From: Udeniomyces pyricola
Taxonomy: Eukaryota; Basidiomycota; Tremellomycetes; Cystofilobasidiales; Mrakiaceae
Assembly: GCA_039545295.1 (NCBI GenBank)
Contig: BCIK01000005.1
Location: forward strand, 1,151,142 to 1,215,141
Length of the DNA: 64,000 nt
Direction of reading: 5' to 3'
Positions 1 through 11,973 of the stretch are shown here, in pieces. The notes below the pieces were generated by a model. It searched no databases. It was not told where the DNA came from and saw only the letters and a list, made by a program, of their open reading frames with translations. The translations under genes and the position numbers were made by a program. Every line of letters starts with the position of its first letter. The first letter of the stretch is position 1.

Positions 1-3000
1 TCCACGATCTTCGAGGGCTCTTCCTCCTCCAACACCCCATGCGTCTTTAATGCTTGTCTTCGCACGTTGACGACCTCGTCGTCCTGTCGGTACTCTTCCC
101 AGCTCCCTTCATTTCCTCCTACACGCTCAACCCATCCAGGCCTCAGTTCGGCCGACGCCTTCGCTTTCGTCCGCCGTCCTCCTTCCTTTCCTCGCTCCGC
201 CCCGCCAATAGCCTGGCCATCCTGTTCGTCACCAACAACCATCTCATCGGCCCGGTATTTCTCATCGAGCTCAGATTACCATCAACAAAGCTCGCCACAG
301 CAAGATGAGATCAAGCTCTCCACGTCCTCCAAACCGACAGTCGCCTCTCCGGCACCGGTTTCACCGCCTACCCCAAGCTTCGTCGCACGTTACCTCCCCG
401 GACCGATATACCAACCTCTGCACTCGGCTTACCTCGCACTCGGCTCGACCAAGATCTACCTTGCCAACGGAATTAACCGGATGGTAGAGCTTGTTGTCCC
501 TAAGACTGTTGTTCTGCTCTATCGACGGACGATGGATTCCATCTGGGCCTTCTTCCGGATTGAGAGCATGGAACAAGAGCCGGAGCAAAAGGTCACGAGC
601 CCGTACTGGAGGTTGTGGGAGATGGCAGAGCCAGAGAAGCTTAGATTGGGACTCGGTATCCTGGTGAGCATGGCTCGATCACTTACTTCAGTCTGAAGTA
701 GAGCAATTTACGGGGTCCAAAAACTCACCCCGATCCGTTGGGTTGCAACTTTCCCCGGTCTGCCTAGCTCCTGGTGGTGGCTTCTCTTTGCGGCAACATT
801 CTTCCCCGTAAGCTCTTCAACAAAATAGCTTTGTGCAAACTACACGAGAAAATCCCACATTGACGCGTCCAGACTGCTTTTGTCCGTCTCTCACCTCGTC
901 GTGGCATTTACGTCTTGACAGACAGTATTGGGGAGATCATCGATCATTTTGGTTCTCCCAACCCGCCTGAGCTGACTTCCATTGGATACAGCTTCAAAAC
1001 GTCTATTGGAATTCTCGCATTTGTCCTCCTTGTTGGCTCGTTTGCGGCCATGGGCCGGCTGATCTTGATGAAAGAAGGTGAGAGCAGTCGGGTCGCATCT
1101 TCCTGTTCCTTGTCCTCTCGTCAAGGAATGAGTGTGATACTGACGGGCTGTCTCGTCCGCCGTTGGTCCCATCGCGTTTTGTCTTTGTTCTTATTGACAG
1201 CTGGAGAAAGAATTATCGCCAGGATGAGGTTCGTCGGAAGTAACCGCGCATCAATGCAATACCGGGTTTAGCTCATCATTATATTTCAACCTTGATCCTA
1301 AACAGAGCTCAAGCCTATACCTCGGTGCTGCATCAAGAGATTGAATTCACCGATACGGCTGCTGGAACGATCGTCTCTCGACTGTCGTACGTGATATGCT
1401 TTCTCGATGCGCATGAATGCATGAATCTTGCTGTCATGACTCAAAGGTCTCTTTTTGTTCCGACTGAGCCTTGCAGTACCGACTCGAAAGCACTCGGAGA
1501 TTCCATTTCTGTCAATCTCATGACCGGTTCGTCTCAATCCCTTCGGATCAGATCAAAAGTATCTTGTATATCGAACTGATGGTTGATTTAATTGTAACCA
1601 AACCCTTCAATCCGTCCCAGGTCTTCAATGCGTTCTCATGGGATCGATCGCCCTTGGCGCGATGCTCTGGACTTCTGTTCCCGTCACTATTGCAGGTCTC
1701 GGCATGGTTCCCTTGACTTATGTTGTCTCCAGTTCGTCCCTACTTCACTTCACTCGACACTTGCTCTCAGCCGACTGGCATGCCGAGTTTACAGCTGATC
1801 GAAACTCTCACTTGATGTATCTCTTTCGCGATCGCTCTTTTGCGGAGTCTAGAAAAGTACGGAGAGTACACTCGACGCGTCGGAAAGATCAGCCAAGAGG
1901 CTGTTGGTGACATGGCAAAGGTCAGTTCTTGCTCCTGATTCATTCTGCTTCCCTCTCTCCTCAGGAGAAGGGGAGAGGGAGACGAGAATTGTATCCAGCG
2001 CTATGGTGGCATAAAGACATATGAACGACTGGGAACTTAGCTTCGCATCTCTCCTCTGCCCTCACAACCTCAAAGCTTGCCGAGGAGAAGCTCTCGGCTG
2101 CCCGTACGATTGCCGCGTACAACGCTCAAGCCCTCGAGAGCAAGTCATTCCAAGGCCGGGTCGATCGCATCTACGAGATTGCCAAGAGAGATATTCGAGC
2201 GCACGCCATCATCCAAGGGTTCTTTGATCGAGCGACGGATCACGTGTACGTCCAATTGTCGGACTCAGTCTCGGGTGTCGATCGACGCAATGAGGCAGAC
2301 TAACGTAAAATTCGTCTATCCTTGATTCTAATCTCGGTCACAGTGCTGAACTGACGGTCGTCATCTTTGGTAAGCACCAGTGATCTTACCACCTACAGGA
2401 GATATGTCTACGTCGAGACAACGATTCGGACCAACAAACTGACACAAGTCCTCTCTCTTGCTTTTAGGTGGATACATGGTCCAAGCCGGATACATGACTA
2501 TCGGCCAGCTGACGTCTCTACTCATGTGCGTTCTCCCGCCTTTTGTTAACATCTGCGCACTCGAATTCGAGTGCAGCTCTAAACCCGCAAGCACTTTTGT
2601 CTTGTCTTGTTTCGTTTTCTTTTGGTCATTTCCCACAATGCTCCATGTCCTAGTTACCAATGGTCCTTCGATTCGGCTGTTAGTGGTATCGTTGGCTTCT
2701 GGGCTGGACTCAACAAGGGTTCGTCAATCTGATATCTCTATGCATCGATCTGATGCTTTCTTCAAGCATACCAGGGCTAACTCCTTACTCTTGCATGCAT
2801 ATTTTGTTCCGCTCCGTTATCCTTTTTCATTACGATCTAGGCCTCGGAGCCGGTCAACGAGTGTTTGCGCTCATCGATCGTCAACCCCAAGTCTCGCCTG
2901 ACACAGGCTCGCTGCTCGCGCCCGAGCGAACGGGGACGTTGAAGTTCTCGGGCATTCAGTTCGCCTACCCTTCGCGCCCGACCTCGCAGATCCTGAAGAA

Positions 3001-4521
3001 CATTTCGCTGTCGATCAAAAAGGGAGAAAGTATCGCTGTTTGGTGAGTTTAGACGGCTTCAACAAGGGTTTCTTTTATCTTCCTGACCGCAGAGTGGGGG
3101 AGGGGGAGGGGGGCTTACGAAAAGAGGAAGAAGGTTAAAGACTGACTTTGGTGTTCCTCTTGCTATCGATTTGGTTCGCGCACGCCCATCTAGTGGTGGC
3201 TCGGGCTCGGGCAAGTCATCGATTCAAAACCTCATCCTTCGGTTTTACGAACCTGGGGCCGGAAAGATCGAGTTTGACGGAGAAGGTAAGATTTTTTTCC
3301 TTCTTAGCCCTCCCCCTCCTCTTCTCCTCCTCTCCCCTCCTCGTTATCATTCTTTAGATGTGGCGATGATGATCGACTGTATCTTCGGATGTGATTAGAC
3401 TGACGCAAAACATCATACCGTCGTTGCTTGTGTCGTTTTCGGTCGATCCTGCTGCAGACATTCGCAATTTTAAGCTTTCGTCTTGGAGGAACGCGATTGG
3501 ACTCGTCTCGCAAGGTAAGTGTCGTCGTTTTCAGCTGGTTGAAATACATGCATGCTCCGAGAATCTGTACATGGGTATGCTTGATAGGTCGTAGGTAAAC
3601 TGACGCAATCTTCTTCATCCTTGCCGATCGCTTCACTGTCCATCGTATCTTAGAGTCCATCGTCTTTACCGGCACGGTTCATGACAACATTGCGTACGGT
3701 GCCATCGGTGGGTCCGCCTCGCGAGAGGAAGTCATCCTCGCCGCTACTGAGGCGGGATGTGCAGACTTTATCGCCGCTCTGTCCCATGGTTACGACACCC
3801 AAGTGAACAAGTCGTCGCTCTCGGGTGGACAGAAGCAGGTTCGTTTTTTTTTTTTTTTCGAAGCAAACACCTCGATGTTTATTCTTCTCTTTGTTCCTCG
3901 CTGTTTCGTATTTTGTTCGTTCTTCAGTGTTGCCGGCATTTTGCTGACCAACATGTGTGCACATTCTGTCCCCTGTCGTTTTGACCCTGGGCTGTTTGCC
4001 TTGACGTTATGCCTCCTTAGCGTATCAGCATCGCTCGAGCCCTCATTCGCAAGCCCAAAATTCTTCTCCTTGATGAACACACCTCCGGCTTGGACGCCAC
4101 GAGCGAGACCCACGTCAACCGGGCCATCACCAAGATCCTCCAAACGAAATCTATTACCGTCATCTTGGTCGCCCATCGGCTGTCGTCGATCCAATCGGCC
4201 GATCGCGTCGTCGTCGTCGATGGAGGGGAGATCGTCGAGGATGGGTCGTACGCTGATCTCAGTTCGGATCCGCGATCCAAGTTTGCGACGCTGATGGCGT
4301 CCCAGCTCGTCATCCAGGAGTCGAGTGAGAATGGGGTCGGAGACGGGCAGGGTGAAGATGGAGTTTCGGGGGAGGCGTCGGGGGAGACTCTGATGAAACG
4401 ACCAGAGCAGGTTCTAGGGGAGGGAAATATGTCGCTCCAGGGGTCAGCATTGGAGGAGAAAAAGCCAGCAGCTGAAGGCCTCAAAACCGTCGCTGCCAAG
4501 GGCGTTGGTGAGAGGAAGTAG
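1..4521 (+). CDS. MDL1: mitochondrial ABC transporter, MDL1/ABCB10 type (5' partial)
   Basis: Half-size ABC exporter, predicted to sit in the mitochondrial inner membrane and export peptides from the matrix. The frame is open from base 1 with no in-frame ATG before about 481, so the start lies upstream of the window. The visible N-terminus is Ser/Arg-rich with an RYFSSSS segment near 265, like a cleaved presequence. The membrane domain is spread over many small exons (about 768-2900; for example GEIIDHFGS near 930 and RIIARMRAQAY split by an intron at about 1226-1305). The ATPase domain is complete: Walker [10 protein letters not shown] at about 3195, Q-loop LVSQES, signature LSGGQKQ ending at 3840, Walker B LLLDEH near 4065 and H-loop VAHRLSS near 4170. 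The residue after the catalytic Glu is His and the D-loop reads SGLD, where the family usually has DEATSALD. An acidic Gly-rich tail ends at the TAG. Family is confident; MDL1 versus MDL2 is not resolved. Confidence 0.88.
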
Positions 4522-4813
4522 AGCGGGTGGTGTCACGTTTAGAAAATGCATGTCTCACTCCTCTCCAACCTGGCAGTATTTTAAAGCAAAAACACGCAAT
4601 TCGCATAGTATATTGCATCAGGAGAAAGGAAAGGAAAAAACGTAGAGATATGCGCGACATGGACACAAGAGAACAAAGGCGAATAAAAGAATAGGGAAAA
4701 GAGAGAGATCAAGAAAGAAAAGAAAAAACATGGAGACAAAAAAAAAAGAAAGCCCAATGATAACCCCTCCCCTGTACCCCTTCCTCGACCCATAACGCAA
4801 GCCCTCTCTACTA

Positions 4814-7800
4814 TCAATCATCATCACTCGCCGAAGACCCACCACTCTCATCGTCGTCGTCATCATCTTGCATCGCCTGTGAGAAGCTGGCTCCTCCAAA
4901 ATTGCTTCCGCCACCGATCACGGCTGGGGGAACCGACGACGATGCGCTGCGCTGCGAGCCCTGTTGGCTCCCGTCCGCCGCGGGAGGGGCACCAGGAAGA
5001 CCACTCCCGACCTACGAAGAAACACAGCAGCCAAACGAACCATTCACGATGATCAGCAACATAGTTTCTATTTTTGATTTAAGAATATGACAAGTTAGGT
5101 GGATCAAACGCAAGATACGCACAATCACCCTCTCCCAAAGCACACCCAGCTCGCGCTGCAAGACGTTGGCATCCTCGTAGACCCAGGATCCCTCCTCGTT
5201 GAAGATCCGAGCATTGTCAAACATCTGAAGCCAGTCATCCCGGAAGGCATCGACCGACTTGTAGGTGCCGCCGCTGATTTTGCGCTTAATTTGAGACATG
5301 AAGACGGGCTTCTTGATGAGAACGTAATACGAGGGGTACGCCTAGGGGAAGAAGAAGTCACGGAACCATAGATTAGAGGGTCAGGTTATAGAAAGAATGG
5401 CGATATGGGACAGTGCAGATGGATGTTCACCTTTTTATCGACCGGAGATAAGAATGCAACGCAATGGGCTTGTTGCATGGGCCTGTTGTAGAGACCGGCA
5501 AGACCGTCGTAAACGGCGAGGAGGCGTTCCTATTATTGCAACAACAGTTGCGATCGAACAGGGAAACGTATCGTCAGTAAGGCACTTGCATTGTACTTGC
5601 CAAACAACGACAAAGGAAGTGGTCAAACCTTCATCTTTTGCTTCTCAGCTGGTGGAAGAGGGGGAGCAGCTCCAACGCGGCGTCGTTTCTATTGAGGAAA
5701 AGGCCAATGAACGACACGTCAGCGGCCATAATTCTCCAACAAATGATAACCCAGGCAAGAGCATCATGAGACGTAAACAAAAAATGGCGTACCGATCCTC
5801 TGGCCTCATCATCGTCTCCAACTTCGGACGGGGTGACCGACATAGACTTGCGGGATTGGGCGGTTCTCTTTCGCTTACCGCTGGTTGAATCATCGTCGTC
5901 GTCGTCGTCGTCCTGAACAACATTTTTGCGTGGTCGTCCGCGGCCTCGCTTCTGAGGCGGTGGCTTCGCTCGCGCACTTCGGGGAGGTACGTGATCCGAG
6001 TCGTCACCCGCGTCTTCGTCGTCCGAAAGAGCAATGTCGTCGGGATTGATGCCAGTCGAACGAGCAGCCGTACGTCGGCGCTTCTTGTCGATGGCGTCTT
6101 GTAGACTCGACTCGTCATCCTCGAGAGCCTGAGCAACCAGAACAAATCAGGTCAAACACGTCCGCCCCTCGTCAGTCACACAGACGAGATAAGTGCAGGA
6201 CTCAGCAGCGATGGGAATTCTACTTACGTTCAAGAACTGCTCATCCGTCAAACCATCGTCGTAGTGGACTGCTGCCTTGACTCTCTGTCCTCGACCGGCC
6301 TCTTCCTCCTCGACATTGGAGGTAACAATGACCTCCCGACTGTAGACCTCTGGAACCTCCTCGTCCGTCATGAGTCGCTCGGGGGCGGGACCCTCACCGC
6401 CTCGCCTCTCCCAGTCAGCTTGAGCGTCGACGGCTCGCTGAGCGTCCATGGCTTGGAAGATGGGCAATTCGTGGTCACCTCGGGCCAGAATCTCGTTGAT
6501 CTCGTCATCGCCCATCTCACCGGTGTCGTCCTCCTCTTCCTCCTCAACTTCGGCTTCCAGAAGGGAACGCTGTTTTTGGGGTCAGAAGCAAGAGGGGAGT
6601 CAAACACGCATTATAGCAACGAGCATCGTCAAACGCAGCGTCAGTGATGATTCGTCTCGATCAACAAGCGGAAAGGTCATGATGATGATACTGAGACATA
6701 CGAGAAGGGCTTCTTGCTCAGCTGCCGACGATTTGTTGTCAAACTTTCCGGCTTGAATGACCTTGCCATCGATAGCAAGCTTGCCTTGAGCCGTTGCGAG
6801 GATGTCTTCTTCAATCGACTTGTTGGTGACGAGTCGAAGGATTTTGACGACTTTCTTCTGACCAATTCGATGGGCTCGATCTTGGGCTTGCAAATCGGCG
6901 TGGGGGTTCCAATCCGAGTCGTAGCTGACGTGAAGAGGGAAGGAAAGGGGAGGATGGGTTTTAGATTTGACCGAGACCGAGACTGAGACCGTAAGCAAGA
7001 TATCCTCAAGTTGCGATCGACAACTCACATGATGACCGTATCAGCCGTTTGAAGGTTGAGACCGAGTCCACCGGCTCGGGTCGAGAGGATGAAGATTTTG
7101 TAGGGAGAATCGGGTTGGTTAAACTTGACAATGAGCTCGGTTCGGTCGTCGGCCTTGGTCGAACCGTCGAGTCGCAGGGTGGCGTCGCCATAGCCTCGGT
7201 AGATCAGGTAGTCCTCAAAGATGTGCATGATGTTGACCATCTGGAAGAAGATAAGGACCTATGAAGCAGAAAACGAAAAGAACAAAGAAGGGTGGGCGTC
7301 AGCTTCGAGACGAGAGACTCACTAGACGCTGAGCCAGCAGGAAAAATTATACGAACTCGATGACCGGTTGCAAACAGCTTGGGCAGGATTCGATCGAGAA
7401 GCTCAAACTTGCCGGAAGATCGCCAGAGCCGATCGTCCGAGATCTTCATTGGGTTGACGGTGTCCTCGATGTCTTGAATGACAAAAGGATGGTTGCAAAT
7501 CTTTCGAAGCTGCATGACAGTATTGTTGAGACCCTTGACAACCGATGTTCGACTGAAAAAGGGAGAGAATTGAGACAAAGAAGAGAGGTCAGGTAAGCAC
7601 ATTTCTCACCCTTGCCATCGTCGTTGTCTGCTTTCCAGCAGAACTACATCGTACAAATATACAAAAGGACAGAGAAAGAGAGCAAAGCTACTCACCCTTG
7701 CTTGTCGAGACCCTCAGAGGCGAGGAAGCCGTACTTGCGGTAGGTGGTGTAGATCTTTTGCTGGAGAGCGCTCATCTTGCACTTGATGACCTTTTCGACC

Positions 7801-10800
7801 TTGTCTGGCAGCTCGCTCTCGACGTCCTTCTTGAGTCGACGCAGAAGGAACGGTCGGAGAACCTTGTGCAACCGACGAATGATAAGGAGCTGCTCCTCTT
7901 CGTTGATGTCCATCTTGTCTGACGAGCCGGTGTTGGCAAAAGGCGTGTTGAACCACTCGTCGAAGGACTTGACCGAGTTGAAAATCTTGGGTAGAACGAA
8001 GTTGAGGAGCGCCCAAAGCTCAGGAAGGTTATTCTGGAGAGGAGAAAGGAAACAAAGACAAGGCGGATGCAAGCTCAGCGCAAGCACTACAAAGAGAACC
8101 AAGACTGGGAACAAAGATCGCGCACCTGGAGCGGTGTTCCTGTCAAGATCAATCGGTACCTCGCCGTGTAATACTGGCTGAGTGTGATAGACAATTTGCT
8201 CTGAGCATTTTTCATTCGATGTCCCTCGTCGATAATCATGTGAATCCACTTGATCTTGCCGAGGAGCGCCTTCTCTCGGATGATGTACTCGAACGTGGTG
8301 ATCAAAACTTGGAAGTTGCCGGTTCGGATTCGGGCAGCGGCGTCACGTCGGGCTTGAGGAGTACCCTTGTAGATGACAGTAGAGACCGAGGGTGCCCACT
8401 TCTCAAACTCGAGCGTCCAGTTGGTGATTGTCGAGAGTGGGACAATGACAAGGTAGGGACCTTGCTGTTTCTTTTTTTCAATGAGGAACGTGATGAGGGA
8501 GAGCGTTTGAATCGTTTTGCCGAGACCCTGGAAACGGAAAATGCAACAAGGCATCAGGCAAAGTGTCAGGCACACATACTCAGAAGAATTGACTTCTCAG
8601 TGCAACTTCACGAGTTGCGAGCCGAGAATATCTGCTTACCATCTCGTCGGCGAGGATACCGTTGAGTCGATTGTTGTATAAGCTGACCATCCACTGGAGA
8701 CCCTTGATCTGGTACTCCTTCAGCTTGCCACCGATCAGAATGCTCGGTTGCTCAATGATCTTTTCTGAAATCTTGTGCGCGACAGCGTAGTAGTCGACCT
8801 TGTTAGGGTCTTCTCCCGGCTCGGGTGCCATTTTGGCCGCTCCAAACATGGTTTCATCCGCATGGCCTTGTTCCGTCTCGAATGGTGGGACATAAGTGTC
8901 GCGGTGAACGTCGTCGTTCTGCTGCGCGACAACAGCTTGGGCAAGCGAGTCAAGGTAGGAGTCGGTTTGGCGCAAGAGATGGGTGATTCGGGTGTCCTTA
9001 GCAGTGTCGATGAGACGCATGTACGCCTCTTCGTCGTCGTTCTTGAGCGCTTTGAGACGCTCTTTTGAGATACGTTCGATTCGTTTTTGCTCCTCCTTCT
9101 CGGTGTTGACATGGTAGGAGAGGATGAGCTTGCCAAGTTTCTTGCCCCGGTCGATGTGGGCCGCTCCAGCACGGACAAGTTCCTTGCCATGATTGCAGAT
9201 CGTTTGGACGTAGTCGAGCTGTTTCTGCTTGACCTTCTTCTCGCGCTCCTGGCGAAGCCGTCGCTCGACCATCTCGGTCGTGCGTGCGTCCCGCAGCGTC
9301 TGCTTCTTGGTCTTGGCGAGCTTGACTCGATCGACCGGGAGGGCAGCCGCCTGATTGAGACTTCGGACAACGTCTTCACGCAGATTACGTTGCTTATCAA
9401 GAAGCTGGAGCGACTTGAGCTCGATGAGCGCTCGGAGCTTGGCGTCCGAGTGCGTGTTAGAGACGATGCCACCGATGGCTTGTGGTCCCGTTTCCTCGCC
9501 GAGCATGGCAGGTAACTGCTCTAGCTCTTCCATTCGCCACTGAATTCGAGTCTCGACGAAGCGTTTGTGCTCCTCGAGCAAGAGGACCGGATCGAGGCCC
9601 GTCGGCATGACGGCTGGGACGAGGAGCTTTTGCTGCTTCAGAGAAAATAGTGAGTCGGTAGCCGGAGGCCGTTGTAGGGCAGTCAAGGGGTGGGTGAAGG
9701 CGTTGTAAGGGTAGATGCGAGAAGATCGGTCGAGTTCCATGGCGTAGGGGAGGGTCTCGGTCGAGCTCGACGCGGTCGCGTTGGCTGAGCCATCGGCTTT
9801 CCTGCCGTCTGCTGCCTGCTGCTGTTGCTGCTGCCGACCTTCCGCAGCGGCGGTAACGTCAATGGCCGCATCGACAATTCGAGCCTCGGTCTCCATACTG
9901 AGCGAGCCTTTTGACATCTCTCCCGGCGCAAACGCAAACTCCTTTTCGATCCCAGCCGCGACGAGTTGCTCTTGAAGGTGAGGTGGAATGGGGATATTGC
10001 GGTTCATGAGCTTAAAGGTATGGACCTGGGTTCGAATCTGTGCAATCTGGTCGGGCGTGAAGGGATGGACGGCCACTGGATTGAGGGGAGGCGCTGTGAG
10101 GGACGAGGAGGATGCTTGCCCATTCGCTGGTGAGGCCGTAGGAAGAACGCAGCGATGCGACCGAGCCGAGGTACGTAGATAGACAACCAAGACACATGTC
10201 AGCCTTGTTACACCATCTATCAGTCAAGTAGATACACAATTGACGTGATGAAACTATGACCGTGCGGTCATAGAGGAACAGGCCGTTGGCTGAAGAAGAT
10301 AGACTCACCACCGCCGGATCCGTTCAGATCTCCCTGCTGCTGCAACTGCTGCTGCTGCTGCTGGTACTTTGTCCTCGCAATGTCGTACTGCCTCCTATAC
10401 TCGTGAGCGATAAAACGAAAGTGGAAACGCGTCGAATCAGTCGCCTGAATCATGAGAGACACGACGCGACGCGACCGAATAGTCGACGACGCGACCCGAT
10501 CCAGGGCAGAGGAATGAATCGGAAGGCAGAGACGGGGGGGGAGGGATAGAGACTTACTTCCAGTCAATAGCCTTCTTGTAAGCACCCTGGATTTGCATAA
10601 GGTGTGCTACCTCGGCATTGGTCTGGACAGTGTGGCCTTCCTTGAGCAACTGGTTGAGTTTCTGCAAAGGGTCAAAGCAAGAGAACAAGGTATGAGGGCA
10701 GCGTCAGCGACTGGCTTGACGACGCGAAAGATGGGAGACAAAGGAGAGAGAGGGGGGAGAGAGGAGCACGCGAGCCTATCGAACGGACCTGCATGGCAGC

Positions 10801-11178
10801 ATTGACCTTTTCCCGCTCACGAAGGAGCTGGTAGATCTGCTGTTTGGGCATGTCTGTGTATGGTACGGGGAAGGGGGACACGGCCGAAGGCGGTTGCTGC
10901 TGTTGCTGCTGCTGCTGCTGAGGCGCGAGCTGCTGGTGTTGCTGCTGTTGGGCGAAAGCAGGTGGGTGCTGAGACGGGGGCTGAGAAGGATGGGAAGGGC
11001 CATTGGAAGAAAGATGTGGAGGTTGGTGCTGAGGCGGCTGACGCTGCTGTTGGAGTTGCTGTGGATGTAGTTGGGGAGGGAAACTCGAGGTTGAAGGCGG
11101 ATGCTGGTGGGACCCTCCGCCTTGGCCATTCGCGAGAGCGACAGGGTCGGCGACATGAGCGGTATGGAAGGGATCCAT
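4814..11178 (-). CDS. STH1/SNF2: SNF2/STH1-type chromatin-remodelling ATPase
   Basis: Catalytic ATPase of a SWI/SNF or RSC complex, acting on nucleosomes in the nucleus. In order from the N-terminus: a Gln/Pro-rich leader with poly-Q (about 10880-11100); a QLQ domain ([13 protein letters not shown], about 10060); an HSA-like basic helix (about 9130-9330); the SNF2 ATPase with its Walker A split by an intron between ILADEM (about 8650) and GLGKT (about 8525); DEGH at about 8218-8229; the helicase C-terminal lobe (about 6700-7500); a SnAC domain (about 6150-6520); an AT-hook KRGRGRPRK (about 5940); and one bromodomain (about 5125-5345) with the acetyl-lysine-binding Asn in ARIFNEE. The tail is acidic and Ser-rich and ends at TGA 4814-4816. 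ATG 11178 opens the first exon. About a dozen introns interrupt the gene. Sequence alone does not decide between Snf2 and Sth1; many basidiomycetes have a single such gene. Its likely partner, Rsc8/Swi3, lies at 38.8-41.6 kb. Confidence 0.93.
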
Positions 11179-11717
11179 CGCGATGGGTGGGCCCGGCGTG
11201 GGGAGCTAGACTAGGAAAAAAAGGATCTAGGAACGGTGCGAGGGCGTCGTTGTTGAAGAAGACAGGATGGCCTGGATGGAGAGGGAGGGAAAGACTAGTC
11301 GCGTCGACGCGGGGATGGAAATGTCGGAGGGGACGGGACGAGGAGGGGAGAGGAATCAGGGGGGCAAGGACGGACGCGATCAAGCGAAAGAGGAGAAGAG
11401 GAGGAGGTGCGATCTGCGACAAGCGAATCCGTCAGGCCGCTCCACCGCCGCCGCCCGCCGGCCCTTTTAGACCAATTACAGCCAGTGCGCGCGACTCACC
11501 ACCATCGACGTCGGTCCGTCCTCCATCCACGTCGACCTGGCCCAGATTCAGAGCTGTCTAGTCCAGCTGCTGCATGTCGTATGACGTTTCTCATACGTCT
11601 ACCTCGTCATCTGATCTTTGCTGCCAAGGCTTCATTTGTCACGTAGTCGACGTTAATTGTCGGTGCTGATCCAACTTCATGTCTCGTTTGGGTCACTAAC
11701 CCTTTTCTCCTTTCTGC

Positions 11718-11755
<38 letters not shown>

Positions 11756-11973
11756 GATGGCCGGTCGATCCTCTTTCCTGCACCTTGATTCAGAGCTCGA
11801 CCGCAAATTCATCAAGACACATACATGCAATACCATTCAATCCAGCCAATGTGATTCTTTCGTCGCCGTTATACAACGTGCTGACACAGACATACAACTA
11901 ATCGCACCAAATCAGAGTGCTAAGATTTGCTTGTCAACCCATTCAACCGCCCCACTACACCCACCTTTCACAT
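11179..11973. promoter_or_regulatory. intergenic: remodeller promoter and carboxypeptidase 3' region
   Basis: This 795-bp gap holds the upstream region of the SNF2/STH1 gene and the 3' flank of the carboxypeptidase gene, both on the minus strand. Open frames here on the plus strand are antisense to the Gln-rich first exon or have low-complexity composition, and I do not call them genes. The only distinct element is the CCCATA repeat at 11718-11753. Confidence 0.5.
11718..11753. repeat. CCCATA hexamer, six perfect copies
   Basis: Six uninterrupted copies of CCCATA lie about 540 bp upstream of the remodeller start codon. It is a short simple repeat. It resembles no fungal telomere unit and has no other copies in the window. 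Confidence 0.9.

Noticed and set aside
10000..10060. GGTTCGAATC as a tRNA B-box
   Set aside because: It lies within the QLQ-domain coding exon; no A-box or cloverleaf arms surround it.
10860..11561. Plus-strand open frame of about 233 codons
   Set aside because: It is antisense to the Gln/Pro-rich first exon of the remodeller gene. Its Ala/Gly/Arg composition is what CAG and CCA repeats give when read backwards.
11718..11753. CCCATA array as an interstitial telomere repeat
   Set aside because: Six copies of a hexamer unlike TTAGGG-type telomere units, with no related copies nearby.
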